Positions 35,655 to 47,595 of a stretch of DNA of 64,000 bases are shown here, one piece after another. The notes under the pieces are model-generated. The model was not told the origin of the DNA. It saw only the letters and a list, made by a program, of their open reading frames with translations, and did not search any database. A program made the translations under genes and the position numbers. Position 1 is the stretch's first letter; each line of letters begins with the position of its first letter. This DNA is from Ariolimax columbianus (taxonomy: Eukaryota; Mollusca; Gastropoda; Stylommatophora; Arionidae), in assembly GCA_036924085.1 (NCBI GenBank), contig JAVGWX010000003.1:123577468-123641467 (forward strand). The letters are read 5' to 3'.

Positions 35655-36035
35655 CCATTTTATTCTTCTTCTTCTTCTTCGTTCTCAAACTTCCTCTACC
35701 AAACCCTGTAAAGAACTGTGCAAATAGCAGGATGCAGTCTGGAGAACGGGATGGATTGTGTCGTAGTTTACAGCTTGACTGGGAAATTTGCACCTTTTAG
35801 TCCGATACATCCGATGTCAGCATGACATTTTTGGGTACCGGGGTGGCATTCCCTCTTCTATCCCGTCTCCTTAACCAGTTTGCTCTGTTGTAGCCTGTTA
35901 TCCAGGATCACCACGTTTGAGTAGAGAAGGGGTTTGGCAGCTCTGAGTCGCTGACCCTGACGCTAGCAGTAAAATTTGGGTCGCTGACCGCCCCAGCTAA
36001 TGGACTTGCTCAACATCTCGATCCCCGATGTGAAT
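35655..36035 (-). mobile_element. GAA-tailed non-autonomous element, copy 3
   Basis: Minus-strand sequence contains gctgacatcggatgtatcgg, gatcctggataacaggct and a gaacgaagaagaag tail. It matches copy 1 and especially the copy at 45270. No ORF. Confidence 0.6.
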
Positions 36036-37130
36036 GCATTGTGTTTAATATTACCCACGAAAAACTCAGCCAAGGTTAATAATCAAGTATCATTTCTGCC
36101 TCCACGTTCTTAGTGACAGAAACACGATATAACATTTCTAGACAGTCTAGCGTTCTCTATAAATGACGGGCAGAACTTCATCTGCTAGTTCCTGAGACGT
36201 GATATTCCTTTCACGTTTTATGATTGATGAGGAATTGGTGACTTGGTGCGACAGAGAGGGTAGCAACATGTCTGAGGTGGGGGAAAGAAAAGAGCATGCT
36301 GACATACCTCGGGAGATGGACCATGTTGTTGTTGTTAAATGCCCACAATGAGCAGATTTACCCTTTTTTGCGCCATAAAAAGGACGTTAAGTGGCGGCTT
36401 GTTGTAGTTTTCCTAACATCCTGAGCGGGCTCATGGTTTACCGGGGTCCTCCAGGCAGTTGTGTTATGCTTGACAATATGCGTGTCGCTCACTACTACGA
36501 GGATCAAGTTGATCTCTGACTTCGTTAGCTAGGCTGCCATGAAAACAGCCCGTTTCTAAAGGAGGACTATAGGGCGAAGGGAGGTGAGGGTCTTGCCCAG
36601 TGTATTTTGCTTGATCCTGACTAACATGTCTGATCTGAATATAAAGTAATTAACGTGATAGACTAATATTAATGCCAGGATCACCGCACCGTTGCAAGAA
36701 CGTCGTAAAAAGTGACTAACAAGGGTTTTCCTGGAATAACAACCTCATCATGTAAAGTCATTGCTATTGGAACCACAACTGCAAATGCTCTGACACGAGT
36801 CCTATATCTTTAACCTACATCAAAAAGGTCAATCAAATCAATACAACTGTGCATAACAGAACCTTTACAACAAAATGAAGATTGGGACAGATTACAGGTG
36901 TTAGGAGTATGGAGAATACCTTGACTGTGGAACATATACTGCAAAGCTGGATACCTAAGTCTTAATTTGCCCCAATCAAAAGAAATATGTATCTTTAGCA
37001 CCAGATTTGAGGTAGTGACGTCACAGAATAGTCCATATTTTAACTGTTGGGGGTGTCAAACATTCTGTCCGACTAGACAAGAATTGCCGCTTATTCCTGC
37101 CGTCTTAGCAATGAATTTCTTGAGTTAGAA
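36036..37130. other. Unassigned intronic sequence
   Basis: A ttgttgttgtt run at 36325 may be the tail of another minus-strand retroelement. Around 36745 the sequence resembles 1828-1880 (tcatcatgtaaag and surroundings), suggesting a shared dispersed repeat. Confidence 0.35.
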
Positions 37131-37132
37131 TT

Positions 37133-37169
37133 GTGGTTAGGGTTAGGATTAGGGTTAGGATTAGGGCTA
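37133..37169 (+). repeat. Interstitial telomere-like repeat
   Basis: Overlapping ttaggg and ttaggattaggg units at 37137-37168 abut the microsatellite tail of the LINE at 37170. Confidence 0.8.
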
Positions 37170-40100
37170 TCAATCAATCAAAGTCTGCCACTCCTCTCGG
37201 TGCATAGGTCACCGACAACATCTCGCCAGCATACACGGTCCTGGGCTCCTCTCTCATAGGTCACCGACAACATCTCGTCAGCATACACGGTCCTGGGCTC
37301 CTCTCTCATAGGTCACCGACAACATCTCGCCAGCATACACGGTCCTGGGCTCCTCTCTCATAGGTCACCGACAGCATCCCCGCCAGCTTACACGGTCCTG
37401 TGCTCCTCTCTCATAGGTCACCGACAACATCTCGCCAGCATACACGGTCCTGGGCTCCTCTCTCATAGGTCACCGACAACATCTCGCCAGCATACACGGT
37501 CCTGTGCTCCTCTCTCATAGGTCCCCGACAACATCTCGCCAGCATACACGGTACTGGGCTCCTCTCTCATAGGTCACCGACAACATCTCGCCTGCATACA
37601 CGGTCCTGGGCTCCTCTCTCATAGGTCACCGACAGCATCCCTGCCAGCATATACTGTCCTGTGCTGCTCTCTCATAGGTCACCGACAACATCTCGCCAGC
37701 ATACACGGTCCTGGGCTCCTTTCTCATAGACCACCGACAACATCTCGCCAGCATACACGGTCCTGGGCTCCTCTCTCATAGACCACCGACAGCATCCCCG
37801 CCAGCAAACACGGTCCTGGGCTCCTCTCTCATAGACCACCGACAACATCTCGCCAGCATACACGGTCCTGGGCTCCTCTCTCATAGGTCACCGACAACAT
37901 CCCCGCCAGCATATACGGTCCTGTGCTGCTCTCTCATAGGTCACCGACAACATCTCGCCAGCATACACGGTCCTGGGCTCCTTTCTCATAGACCACCGAC
38001 AACATCTCGCCAGCATACACGGTCCTGGGCTCCTCTCTCATAGACCACCGACAGCATCCCCGCCAGCATACACGGTCCTGGGCTCCTCTCTCATAGACCA
38101 CCGACAGCATCTCCGCCAGCATACACGGTCCTGGGCTCCTCTCTCATAGACCACCGACAGCATCCCCGCCAGCATACGCGGTCCTGGGCTCCTCTCTCAT
38201 AGACCACCGACAGCATCCCCGCCAGCATACACGGTCCTGGGCTCCTCTCTCATAGGTCACCGACAACATCTCGTCAGCATACACGGTCCTGGGCTCCTCT
38301 CTCATAGGTCACCGACAGCATCCCCGCCAGCTTACACGGTCCTGTGCTCCTCTCTCATAGGTCACCGACAACATCTCGCCAGCATACACGGTCCTGTGCT
38401 CCTCTCTCATAGACCACCGACAGCATCCCCGCCAGCATACACGGTCCTTTGCTCCTCTCTCATAGACCACCGACAGCATCCCCGCCAGCATACACGGTCC
38501 TGTGCTCCTCTCTCATAGACCACCGACAGCATCCCCGCCAGCATACACGGTCCTGGGCTCCTCTCTCATAGACCACCGACAGCATCCCCGCCAGCATACA
38601 CGGTCCTGTGCTGCTTTCTGCCTCTCTCCGAGTTTAATTATTTAATCTGAGCTCCTTCTCACATTCTCTTCTCCACGTATTTGTGGGTCTACCTCTCTCT
38701 CTTTTCCCCTGAGGATTCAACGTAGGAGCAAGTCTGGCTATGCTAGACTGCCTTTCTTTGCTTAATATGTTGTTCCAATGGATGTTGTTGACTCCTTTCC
38801 CACAAGTCTTCATTCCTCACCCATTATTCTTCGTAGGCATCTGTTAACGAAGGACTTGGATATTTGTTGTATGACCTTGATCTTTCTCCGTGTGTCAGCT
38901 CCACACAGCAACATCGACTTGACACTTGGCGTTTAATATTCTAATTTTAGTGTGAATCTTGATATCTCTGGATTATCCATATATTGCTTAGCGTCAGGAA
39001 TGTCTATCGAGCCTTTTCAATTCTGATCCTTTTATCTGCATCAGTACCTCCTGGTGTGTATAGTGTGCTGCCTAAATAGGTAACGGTATCCATTTCCTCC
39101 AAATGCTCTCCCTCCAGCATGATTGTTCTTTGCTGTTAGTGTTGAATTTAAGGAGCGTGGTTTTCTTCATGTTGATATTCAGTCCCAGTTTGGCCGATTG
39201 TTCTTTCACTCTATCAAGTTTCTCTTGCATTTGGCTATGACTGTGTGACAAAAGTACCAGACCATCTGCGTAGTTCAGGCCCTCCAATTGTGACAATAAT
39301 GTCTCCTGAATACACGTCTTTTCGCCTTCCATTGATGTCTTTATTATCCAATCTATAGCCACCTTAAACAGGAAAGGGGAGAGCGGGCATCCCTGTATTA
39401 CCCATGTTTGCACTCCGAAGCTGTAAGTCAGTACTCCTTCATGTAACACTCTACTTTGTCTCAGTACATATTCTGGATGAGGGATGTGTACTTCTCTGGT
39501 ATCCCATAATGTATCAACAGTTGCTATAAAGTACTTCGATCCACACTGTCAAACGCCTTTTCATTATCCATAAAATTTGCGTATAATGATGATTTCCATT
39601 CAATGGATTGTTCCACTATGATAGCGAAGCTATGTGACCTGTGCATGATCTTCCCTGACGAAATCCTGCCTGTTACTCTCTGAGCTTTTTGTCTACTTCA
39701 GCTTTTAATCTGTCCAAGATGATTCTGTTGAATATCTTGCTTGGCACAGATAGCAATGTAATCCCCCCCCCCCCCTATAATTGCCAGGTCGCCCTTCTTA
39801 GACAGCTTAATCAGTTGTTCTTCTTTCCATTATGTTGGCACTCTCTCCTCTTTCAATGTATGTTTTAATAATCCTTGCAATCTATCAGTGGCCTTATATG
39901 TATCTGCCATTATGGCTTCTGCTGCTATTCCATCTGGTCCTGCCACTTTCCCTTTCTTGAGTTTGGAAATGGCCCTTTGAATATATATCTTATTTGATAG
40001 GTTGCGTCCAAGTTCAGGGTCTCCTCTGCTGGTAGGATGTTTGGTGTTTCTTGTGGTGGAGGTCTGTTTAGACTTTCGTTGAAATACTGAACCCATCGTT

Positions 40101-41480
40101 TCTGTTTTTTCCGATGATGTCAATATCCTGCCTATTCTATCTTTGATTGGTGTGTCTGTCTGTATATATCTATTTGCCATTATCTTTGTCAATGAGTAGA
40201 GATATCTCATATGTTCTTTCTCTGCTGCCTCTTCTGCCTCCTGTGTCAGCTTGACAATATATTCCCTTTTTTTTTCTTTACAGATGTCTGGACCTCTTTG
40301 TCTGTAACAGTATAATTACTCCGTGCTTCTGCTTTGGTGGTTCGGTTTCGGTAATTGTTGAGTAAGCTATACTACACTCTTCTTTTTCCTTTCTTCCATT
40401 GTATGTAATGTCTCTGTTGTGATCCATTCTTTGTGTTGGTTTCTCTTGAATCCCACAGTTTCTTCACATGTCTTATTCCCCATCTCTTTAGCCTGTTCCC
40501 ACATACTATTAATGTCAATTTCTTCATCCTCATATAGTTCTTGTAGCACTTGTTATCTGTTATTAAGTTTGAAGCTAAATTCTGTCTTCTTCTCCCGGTG
40601 TTTCAATAAGTGTACGTTATATCGTGTTCTCCTTGCGCTCTGTACGGTGTATTATTTTTAGTTTGACCTGCAAAATCCTCAGCTACACGCGATGGTTTGA
40701 CGCTACATCTGCACCTCGCTTTACTCTTACATCTTGTGGTGTACTTCTGAACTCTTGACTGGCACAGATGTGATCAATCTGATTTTGCGTTACATGATCT
40801 CAATATGGCCTTATATATCTTTTTATGTGGAAACATGCTTTCTCCAATTAACGTTTTGTGTAGCGCACATAGCTCTGCAAATATTTCTCCATTTTCGTGT
40901 ATCTGTCTCCTGAATCTGTCTTCCAATAATCGGTTGGGAACCTAGGTTGTCTGCTCCCACTTAAAATTAAGAGATCTTTGTTTTTCTACATGCCATGGAC
41001 CTTTTCCAGCTTGTTGTAAAACTCTTGCTTGTTATCATCGTAAGCCTCTTTATGTGGGGCATATCACTGAATGATGTTTATATTGATGTGTTTGTTCCTT
41101 GTTCTAAGCTTGCGCTCATGGATCGGTTGATAATAGCCTCTCACTTTTTGAGCACCCTCTGTGCTTCACTGGAAAGCATCAGTGCCACTCCCTCTGTATT
41201 CGTTCCCTTGTTTCCAGAATGCATTATCATTTTCCATTAATCAGTCTTATCTTGCCTGATTGTGTCCATCTTGTTTCGCATAGTCCTAGCACTACCAATT
41301 TGTAATTCCTAATCTATTTAGCTTTCTGGGCTGTTTTACCTGCCTGGTACAATGTTGTAACATTCCATGTCACTACATTTGTTTTCTTTTTGGTATTCAG
41401 AAGGGCAGTCAGCCGTGGAGCTTGCTTGCGGCTTTCACTCCGCTATGTCAATCTTCTGCGTCAGTTTCCGAAGGCCCTTT
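37170..41480 (-). mobile_element. RTE-like LINE with expanded 3' coding end
   Basis: Minus-strand order: endonuclease start near 41300, NVIQCYAP-like segment near 41080, pre-RT segment (40367-40549), and RT with KKGKVAGPDGIAAEAI (39830-40210). Next come QGCPLSPFLFKVAIDWI, LNYADGLVLLSHSHSQMQ and KLGLNIN (39072-39449). GRPTNTWRRE near 38680 and KLGERQKAAQDRVCWR near 38600 lead into a tandem array. The real end WRDVVGDLCTERSGRL and stop lie at about 37187, followed by a (tgat)n tail. The RT catalytic box is YADG, so it is dead; frameshifts occur throughout. A 13-C run lies at 39763-39775. Confidence 0.85.
37190..38625 (-). repeat. 52-bp minisatellite from LINE C-terminus, about 27 units
   Basis: Unit: caccgacaacatctcgccag followed by catacacggtcctgggctcc and tctctcatag, period 52 bp. 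On the minus strand each unit encodes AQDRVCWRDVVGD, the last conserved motif of the RTE-like LINE that surrounds the array. Units differ by cgccagc/ccgccag and gaccacc/ggtcacc variants in patterns suggesting higher-order copying. Small minus-strand ORFs within it are by-products. Confidence 0.96.
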
Positions 41481-41544
41481 CTTTCCCAAGGCCGTTTGCG
41501 TTGTTATCAATGTTTTTGTAACCGACGTTTTTGAAAATAGATTT

Positions 41545-42765
41545 GGGTGGTCGGCCCTAACTTAACCTTTTATACTATAAGTGAGTTGTCCGTGTTTGGG
41601 TGGTCGGCCCTAACTTAACCTATTATACTCTAGGTGAGTTGTCCGTGTTTGGGCGGTCGGACCTAACCTAACCTATTATACTCAAGGTGAGCTGTCCGTG
41701 TTTGGGTGGTCGGCCCTAACTTAACCTATTATACCTTAAGTGAGTTGTCCGTGTTTGAGTGGTCGGCCCTAACTTAACCTATTATACTCTAGGTGAGTTG
41801 TCCGTGTTTGGGTGGTCGAACCTAACTAAACCTATTATACTCTAGGTGAGCTGTCCGTGTTTGGGTGGTCGGCCCTAACTAAACCTATTATACTCTAGGT
41901 GAGTTGTCCGTGTTTGGGTAGTCGACCCTAACTAAACCTATTATACTCTAGGTGAGTTGTCCGTGTTTGGGTGGTCGGCCCTTACTTAACCTATTATACC
42001 TTAGGTGAGTTGTCCGTGTTTGAGTGGTCGGCCCTAACTTAACCTATTATACTCTAGGTGAGTTGTCCGTGTTTGGGTGGTCGAACCTAACTAAACCTAT
42101 TATACTCTAGGTGAGCTGTCCGTGTTTGGGTAGGCGGCCCTAACTAAACCTATTATACTCTAGGTGAGTTGTCCGTGTTTGGGTGGTCGGCCCTTACTTA
42201 ACCTATTATACCTTAGGTGAGTTGTCCGTGTTTGAGTGGTCGGCCCTAACTTAACCTATTATACTCTAGGTGAGTTGTCCGTGTTTGGGTGGTCGAACCT
42301 AACTAAACCTATTATACTCTAGGTGAGCTGTCCGTGTTTGGGTGGTCGGCCCTAACTAAACCTATTATACTCTAGGTGAGTTGTCCGTGTTTGGGCAGTC
42401 GACCATAACTAGACCTATTATACTCTAGGTGAATTGTCCGTGCTTGGGTAGGCGGCCCTAACTAAACCTATTATACTTTAGGTGAGCTGTTCGTGTTTGG
42501 GTGGTCGATCCTAACTCAACAAATTATACTCTAGGTGAGCTGTCCGTGTTTGGGTAGGCGGCCCTAACTAAACCTATTATACTCTAGGTGAGTTGTCCGT
42601 GTTTGGGTGGTCGGCCCTAACTTAACCTATTATACTCTAGGTGGGTAGTCCGTGTTTGGGTAGGCGGCCCTAACTAAACCTATTATACTCTAGGTGAGTA
42701 GTCCGTGTTTGGGTAGTCGGCCCTAACTTAACCTATTTTACTCTAGGTGAGTTGTCCGTATTTAG
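41545..42765. repeat. 53-bp minisatellite with CCCTAAC core, about 23 units
   Basis: gtccgtgtttgggtggtcgg recurs every 53 bp (41588, 41641 and on). Units include ccctaacttaacctattata, which resembles a degenerate CCCTAA telomere motif. Groups of units recur in the same order (about 160-bp supra-period between 41700 and 42370). Confidence 0.95.
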
Positions 42766-42895
42766 TCTATCCCTCCTCCATGATATATCCAACTTGGTTG
42801 ACCCTTCTGGAAGCTTTCACTTCCGCTGGCTTAGCTCCTGGGATCATTGAAACATGCGAGATCTTTCACCACTATTTCAAGGTAACGGAATTGAG

Positions 42896-42990
42896 GGAGA
42901 GTATTAGGGTTAGTGCTAGGATTATTATTAAGGTTCGAATTAGTAATATGGTTAGAGTTGGAATTAGGGTTACAATTTAGGGTTAGCATC
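42896..42990 (+). repeat. Degenerate TTAGGG-like tract
   Basis: ttagggttag, gaattagggttac and tttagggttagc lie in a G/T-rich stretch, suggesting a decayed interstitial telomere repeat. Confidence 0.5.
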
Positions 42991-43619
42991 TTTTCTACAC
43001 TTCTATCTTCATATAAATATGTAATTATTTATTTGAAATAAAATTAGATCGTTCTGTTCTCCCATTAACGCGAAATGGAATGACCCAGTCGTCAGATGTC
43101 AAATACGTGTGACAGTTCCAGCTGGAGCATGGTCGTTTAGTGCAGGAAAGATTGGGCTGGCGACTCTGGGAACAAAGGTTGCCTGAATGCGTGCCAAGAT
43201 CAATCACTGTTTCAACACTAGGTCGAAGAAGGAAGCGAGGGGTTTAGGTGGACGACTTTGTCTAGCAAAGGGAGAAACGGGGGGGGGGGGGGCGGTGAGC
43301 GGGGGAGGTGGTGTTCGGAAATGAGGTGGGGGTTTGTAGTTGATCACTCTGGCGTTCCGAATTAGCGCAGTTTGGGGGAGAGGGGTTGATGACAGTCAGA
43401 TGCCGCCACGACCGGCTTCGAAATTGGAGTGACGGAAATTGGGGACAATGATCCAATAACAATTAGTTGGGGGGTAGTTCCAAAATAGAGGATGTCTATG
43501 CCAAACAACCAAAAGACGACCATTGGACAGCCACGTTGTTGATTGAGGCTATAGAATAATCTGCACAGATGAACTAAAAGAAGAGTGGATAAGAGAGAGG
43601 CTGATATGCTGTCATGAGT
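42991..43619. other. Unassigned sequence with 14-G run
   Basis: G run at 43279-43292. No coding signal. Confidence 0.4.
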
Positions 43620-43906
43620 CTGTGAGTGTGTAAGTTTGCATGGTGACTATACGAGCATACACCTCAAGTTTTGACCAATCGCTCTATAGGTGTTTAAGTT
43701 GGACACCCTATGAACAGTAAGAGATCTGAATATGTGTCGTATGTGTAGGCCACTTGGTGAACCGATTGTATATGAATACACATATCGACTGAGTATGTGA
43801 TCAACAATGAGTACGTGATCCGACTGTAGGTGACGTGATCTAATTACATATGAATGCAAAGATCGCCGAAGCAGACGTAAGCCGTTTGTGGGTAAATGTA
43901 CAGATC
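43620..43906. repeat. Degenerate tandem repeat beside assembly gap
   Basis: tgagtacgtgatccgactg-like words recur loosely, and a related tgagtacgtaatccgatcg appears at 44318 beyond the LINE fragment. They suggest one old array interrupted by the insertion. Confidence 0.4.
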
Positions 43907-44006
43907 NNNNNNNNNNNNNNNNNNNNNNNNNNNNNNNNNNNNNNNNNNNNNNNNNNNNNNNNNNNNNNNNNNNNNNNNNNNNNNNNNNNNNNNNNNNNNN
44001 NNNNNN
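43907..44006. other. Assembly gap (100 N)
   Basis: Exactly 100 N, a conventional placeholder, so the real length is unknown. The left end of the adjacent LINE copy is lost in it. Confidence 0.99.
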
Positions 44007-44298
44007 GTAGGTCATTGTCTTCAGACTTCGCACTGGCCACAATAGACTGAGGTACCACCTATTCAACAAATTGAAGATAGGTGGTACCGACGAATGCCCG
44101 TACGGTACTGGTAAAATGACCGCTGCACATCTGCTGCAGAACTGCCCGACATACGAGGATCAGAGAGAGCAGATGTGGCCATCACCAGTGGAACTGAAAG
44201 ACAAGCTCTATGGCAGTGGCGACAGCCTCAGGATGACCGCCGCTTTTTTCGAAAAAATAATGGTTACTGTCTGACTGCGTGCGAAGAAGAAGAAGAAA
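44007..44298 (+). mobile_element. I-like LINE 3' fragment, left edge in gap
   Basis: It matches the last ~290 bp of the family: HNRLRYHLFNKLKIG, the zinc-knuckle region CPYGTGKMTAAHLLQNC, and the final residues KIMVTV with a (gaa)n tail. Open for 67 codons at 44071-44274. Confidence 0.9.
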
Positions 44299-44456
44299 AA
44301 ATGCACAGGCCTACTGAGTGAGTACGTAATCCGATCGTGAGAACGAGTTGGTGATTGTGTGTTTTGTGTGCAGATAAGGGAGAGCAGCGGCAAGATTCTG
44401 GGTTATGTAATTTGGAGGAACAACAAAAGCTAGTTCTTAAAAATGTCCTATTTAGT

Positions 44457-44462
44457 TATATA

Positions 44463-44550
<88 letters not shown>
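44457..44550. repeat. (AT)n microsatellite
   Basis: About 94 bp of ta/at with one gta interruption. Confidence 0.97.
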
Positions 44551-44552
<2 letters not shown>

Positions 44553-45269
44553 GATTAATTAGTTTAGATCTACTTTATTCTTTATGTTAATAAATGATAA
44601 TGTTATGTTTCCTTTCAGGGTAGCGTTTACTGCATTTTGCTGTGTGAAGTCGTATCGTGGTGTGAATACATGTTGTAACTCTTTAGATAAGTAAACTACT
44701 CAGAAAAATGTAGACTCTACCACATACCTGATATTGGTCCGAGTGACCAGGATATCCTTGATAAGTACTACGCAACAGCTAAACGCCTTACTCTGCCGCA
44801 TACGTAACATAGAAACCGAGAGAACTCTGTTTTGCGTGAATTAAGACGCATGTGCCTACATTCTGCTCGCTTATACAGGAAGAGACAGAGAACACTACTG
44901 GCCTCTTGAGACAGATGAGAAGCAGAACGGGTACGGAGATATTTTATTATTATCAATCAGTCTTCCTGAGCGATTAGCTCTTGGGAATTCTTGTTGACAG
45001 TACGGGGGGGGGGGGGGGGGGGGGGGCTTTTCTCCCACCCCGGAAATAAACCAGAAATGTATGTTTCCTTCCCAACCACGGAGGGGAGAGTGATCCATTC
45101 GATGGTGGGCGATGTCGAGTGCCGAGTTAAAAGAATTCTGAGGAGCCCCTGGCGGGCTTACTACTCGACAATCAAACGGGGTCTAGACAGAATTCGCATA
45201 TCCGTCATTTCCGCCGTGTTTCAGCTACAAACAACGATGTTCTTTGTAAAAGCAACCGAGACCTTGAAA
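44551..45269. other. Unassigned intron with a 23-G run
   Basis: G run at 45004-45026, the longest in the window. No recognised gene. Confidence 0.4.
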
Positions 45270-45660
45270 TTCTTCTTATTCCTCTTCGCTCGTTCTTAGT
45301 TTCCCACACCCAAGCCCTGAACAGGGCTCTGCAAGTAGCAGGATGTTGTCCATAGAACGGAATGCGTTGTGTCGTAGTTTACACCTTGGTTAAGATATGT
45401 GCACCTTTCGGTCCGACTTCAGCAGCCGTTTGTTAGTACCGGGTTAGTCTTCTCTCTTCGATCCCTTTTCGTTAGCCAGTCTGCTCTGTTGCAGCCTGTT
45501 TTCCAGGATCACTGCGGGAAGGTGTAGAAGGGTTTTGTCAGCTATGAGTCACTCGCCTGACACTAGTAGTCAGCTATGGTTGCTGGCCCTGAACCTAGCA
45601 GTCAGCTAAGGGTTGCAAGTGGTGGCTACTGTAGATGTCCTTTCTCTAGACGCAAGTCCG
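45270..45660 (-). mobile_element. GAA-tailed non-autonomous element, copy 4
   Basis: On the minus strand gatcctggaaaacaggctg, gactggctaacgaaaaggga and the cgagcgaagaggaataag tail match the copy at 35655. No ORF. Confidence 0.6.
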
Positions 45661-46072
45661 ACTATATTCAAATGATCTTGCAATGACCCTGTAGCACTTT
45701 GTTTACAAGACGAGCCTGTAAGCGCTATACAAGTTCATCCTTAGTCCTCTTTTATTGTAGGTTAAAGTTCCATTTTCTTACCTCAACAATGACACAGACG
45801 ATTATAAATTATCAATTACATAATTTTTCCCTGTTGGCAGTTCTCTCATCTCCCCTAAAAAACAAAGGTCGGCAGTTAAGTGCAATCCATTTGGATAGAT
45901 CATCTTTATAATTGCAATAAATTGTTGGATAATTGTTCAAATTGGAAAGACGTAATATTGAACTGGACAAACGTTTATAGATTGCACTAGTATCTGAAAG
46001 TTTGGTGTTCTGCTTATGGGGATCGTTAGAAAATGGGAAATATGTTCATTTAAAACAATAATAAGTTACATA
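45661..46072. other. Intronic sequence, nothing recognised
   Basis: No feature recognised. It ends at the TA target of the mariner fold-back element. Confidence 0.4.
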
Positions 46073-46653
46073 CAAAGCGTGTTCAAATGAAACCGGACCA
46101 AACTGTAACAAGGAAACATACCTAAGATGCGCATGATGGCGTCACTTCTGGTGTAAACAGAACATACCAACCGTCAAGTTTGCAACATTTCATTAGTCTC
46201 TGACTCATAGTCTCCTCGGCAGACCGTTGAAAACATGGCGGGTGTGATACAGAATCCGTCCAGAGTTGATCAATGAGCGGTGATTCGGACGTGGTCAGAC
46301 GTATTTTGTTTCGTTAACTAACGTCCTTCTTTAAACATCGTTGTCCAGTGCTTCACTGTTGTCTTCGACACACTTTTGTCACTATACACTGCCTGCATTT
46401 TCTTATGGATGTCAACTGGTCGACATCCTTCAGCTGTTAGAAACCGAATCACCGCTCGCTGATCAACTCTGGATGGATTCCGTATCACACCCGCCATGTT
46501 TTCAACGGTCTGCTGAGGAGACTATGAGTCAGAGACTAATGAAATGTTGCAAGCTTGACGGTTGGTATGTGCTGTTTACACCAGAAGTGACGCCATTATG
46601 CTCATCGTGCGTATGTTCATTTGTTGCAGTTTTGTCTGATTTAACACGCCTCA
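46073..46653. mobile_element. Fold-back mariner-like element with inverted ~220-bp arms
   Basis: The left arm (46073 to about 46290) is repeated as its reverse complement at about 46430-46653. Ends are caaagcgtgttc and, inverted, tgaggcgtgtta, flanked by TA on both sides. The right half read on the minus strand from 46496 encodes MAGVIRNPSRVDQRAVIRFL, then TAEGCRPVDIHKKMQAVYSD and TTVKHWTTMFKEGR. This is the N-terminal HTH_48-type DNA-binding region of mariner transposases; the catalytic part is absent. The element is an inverted duplication of a mariner 5' end. Confidence 0.85.
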
Positions 46654-47038
46654 TATTACCTTATTCCCTAAAATTAAATTGAATTGGAAATTATATGACA
46701 AAATTAAAATTGAATGCACAATCCCCACACACACAACACCACCACCCCCCCCCCCCCCGCCCACTTTCCCTACCACCCCTCCCCCGCGTACATTCTACCA
46801 CGCTTCTCCTCTCCCCACATGCTAAATGATACGTAAACTCCGCAAAGAAAACTTTCGACATTATTTCTCCCTTATTTTAAGGGATGCAATGTTATACCTC
46901 AGAATGTGCTGGTTGGTATTTTTGCATTTGATATTCCTTGCCACGGAAGTGTGTTTCGTATACAACATATTTATATATGTTATATCATTCTGTTCATGTA
47001 ACATTCACTAATAAATCTACCTGGACTTTTTTTTTCAG
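46654..47038. other. Intron before C-linker exon, with a 14-C run
   Basis: C run at 46745-46758. Ends in a strong polypyrimidine acceptor. Confidence 0.5.
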
Positions 47039-47185
47039 TTTAAACAAGTAGAAGAATACATGGTGTACCGGAAGTTGCCTCGTAGTCTACGGCAAAGGAT
47101 AACCGATTACTATGAGCATCGATACCAGGGCAAAATGTTTGATGAAGAAACGATACTCTCAGAGCTAAATGAGTGTCTGAAACAC
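47039..47185 (+). CDS. HCN: HCN channel exon: C-linker
   Basis: The acceptor (t)10cag and donor cac|gtaagt bound 147 bp, 49 codons, phase 0-0. It begins [20 protein letters not shown] and continues [20 protein letters not shown], ending [10 protein letters not shown]. This is the A' to D' helix region of the C-linker, which couples cyclic-nucleotide binding to the gate. YYEHRYQGK is almost invariant in HCN channels. It follows the pore exon in frame after a ~22-kb intron. No lesion seen. Confidence 0.95.
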
Positions 47186-47376
47186 GTAAGTACTTTTGCA
47201 CTGAAGCTTATTTATTGTTAGTTTTGTTTTAAGAAAAATAGGCATAAAAGTAACGATGGATACATACAGCACACATTTGACCGTGTCTTGTTCTACGGAT
47301 ATGAATCGTGGACAACAACCCCCAATCATAAATGCCAATTCTAAACTACCGAGATTAGGTACTAATGAAACATAGT

Positions 47377-47595
47377 CTTCTTCTTCTTCTTCTTCTTCTT
47401 CTTCTTCTTCTGCGTTCGTTCTACCGCTACCAAACCCTGTACAGGTCTTCGCATGTAGCAGGATGTAGTCCGGAGAACAGAATGCGTTGTGTCGCTAGTT
47501 TACAACTTGGCTGCGATATTTGTATCTTTCGGTCTGACACATCTGTCTTCGGCGGCAGAAAGATAATCTAATTCTTGTGATAGAAAAAGGTCGGC
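47377..47595 (-). mobile_element. GAA-tailed non-autonomous element, copy 5
   Basis: The (ttc)n start is followed by accaaaccctgtacagg, gtagcaggatgtagtccgga and gtgtcgctagtttacaactt, matching the tail-proximal parts of copies 3 and 4. 5' truncated. Confidence 0.6.

Noticed and set aside
37672..38491. Repetitive ORFs such as MREEPRTVYAGEML
   Set aside because: Shadow frames of the 52-bp array; only the AQDRVCWRD frame has meaning, as a LINE remnant.
47377..47595. Another truncated copy of the I-like LINE
   Set aside because: It shares only the (GAA)n tail; the adjacent sequence matches the non-autonomous family and not the LINE ORF end.
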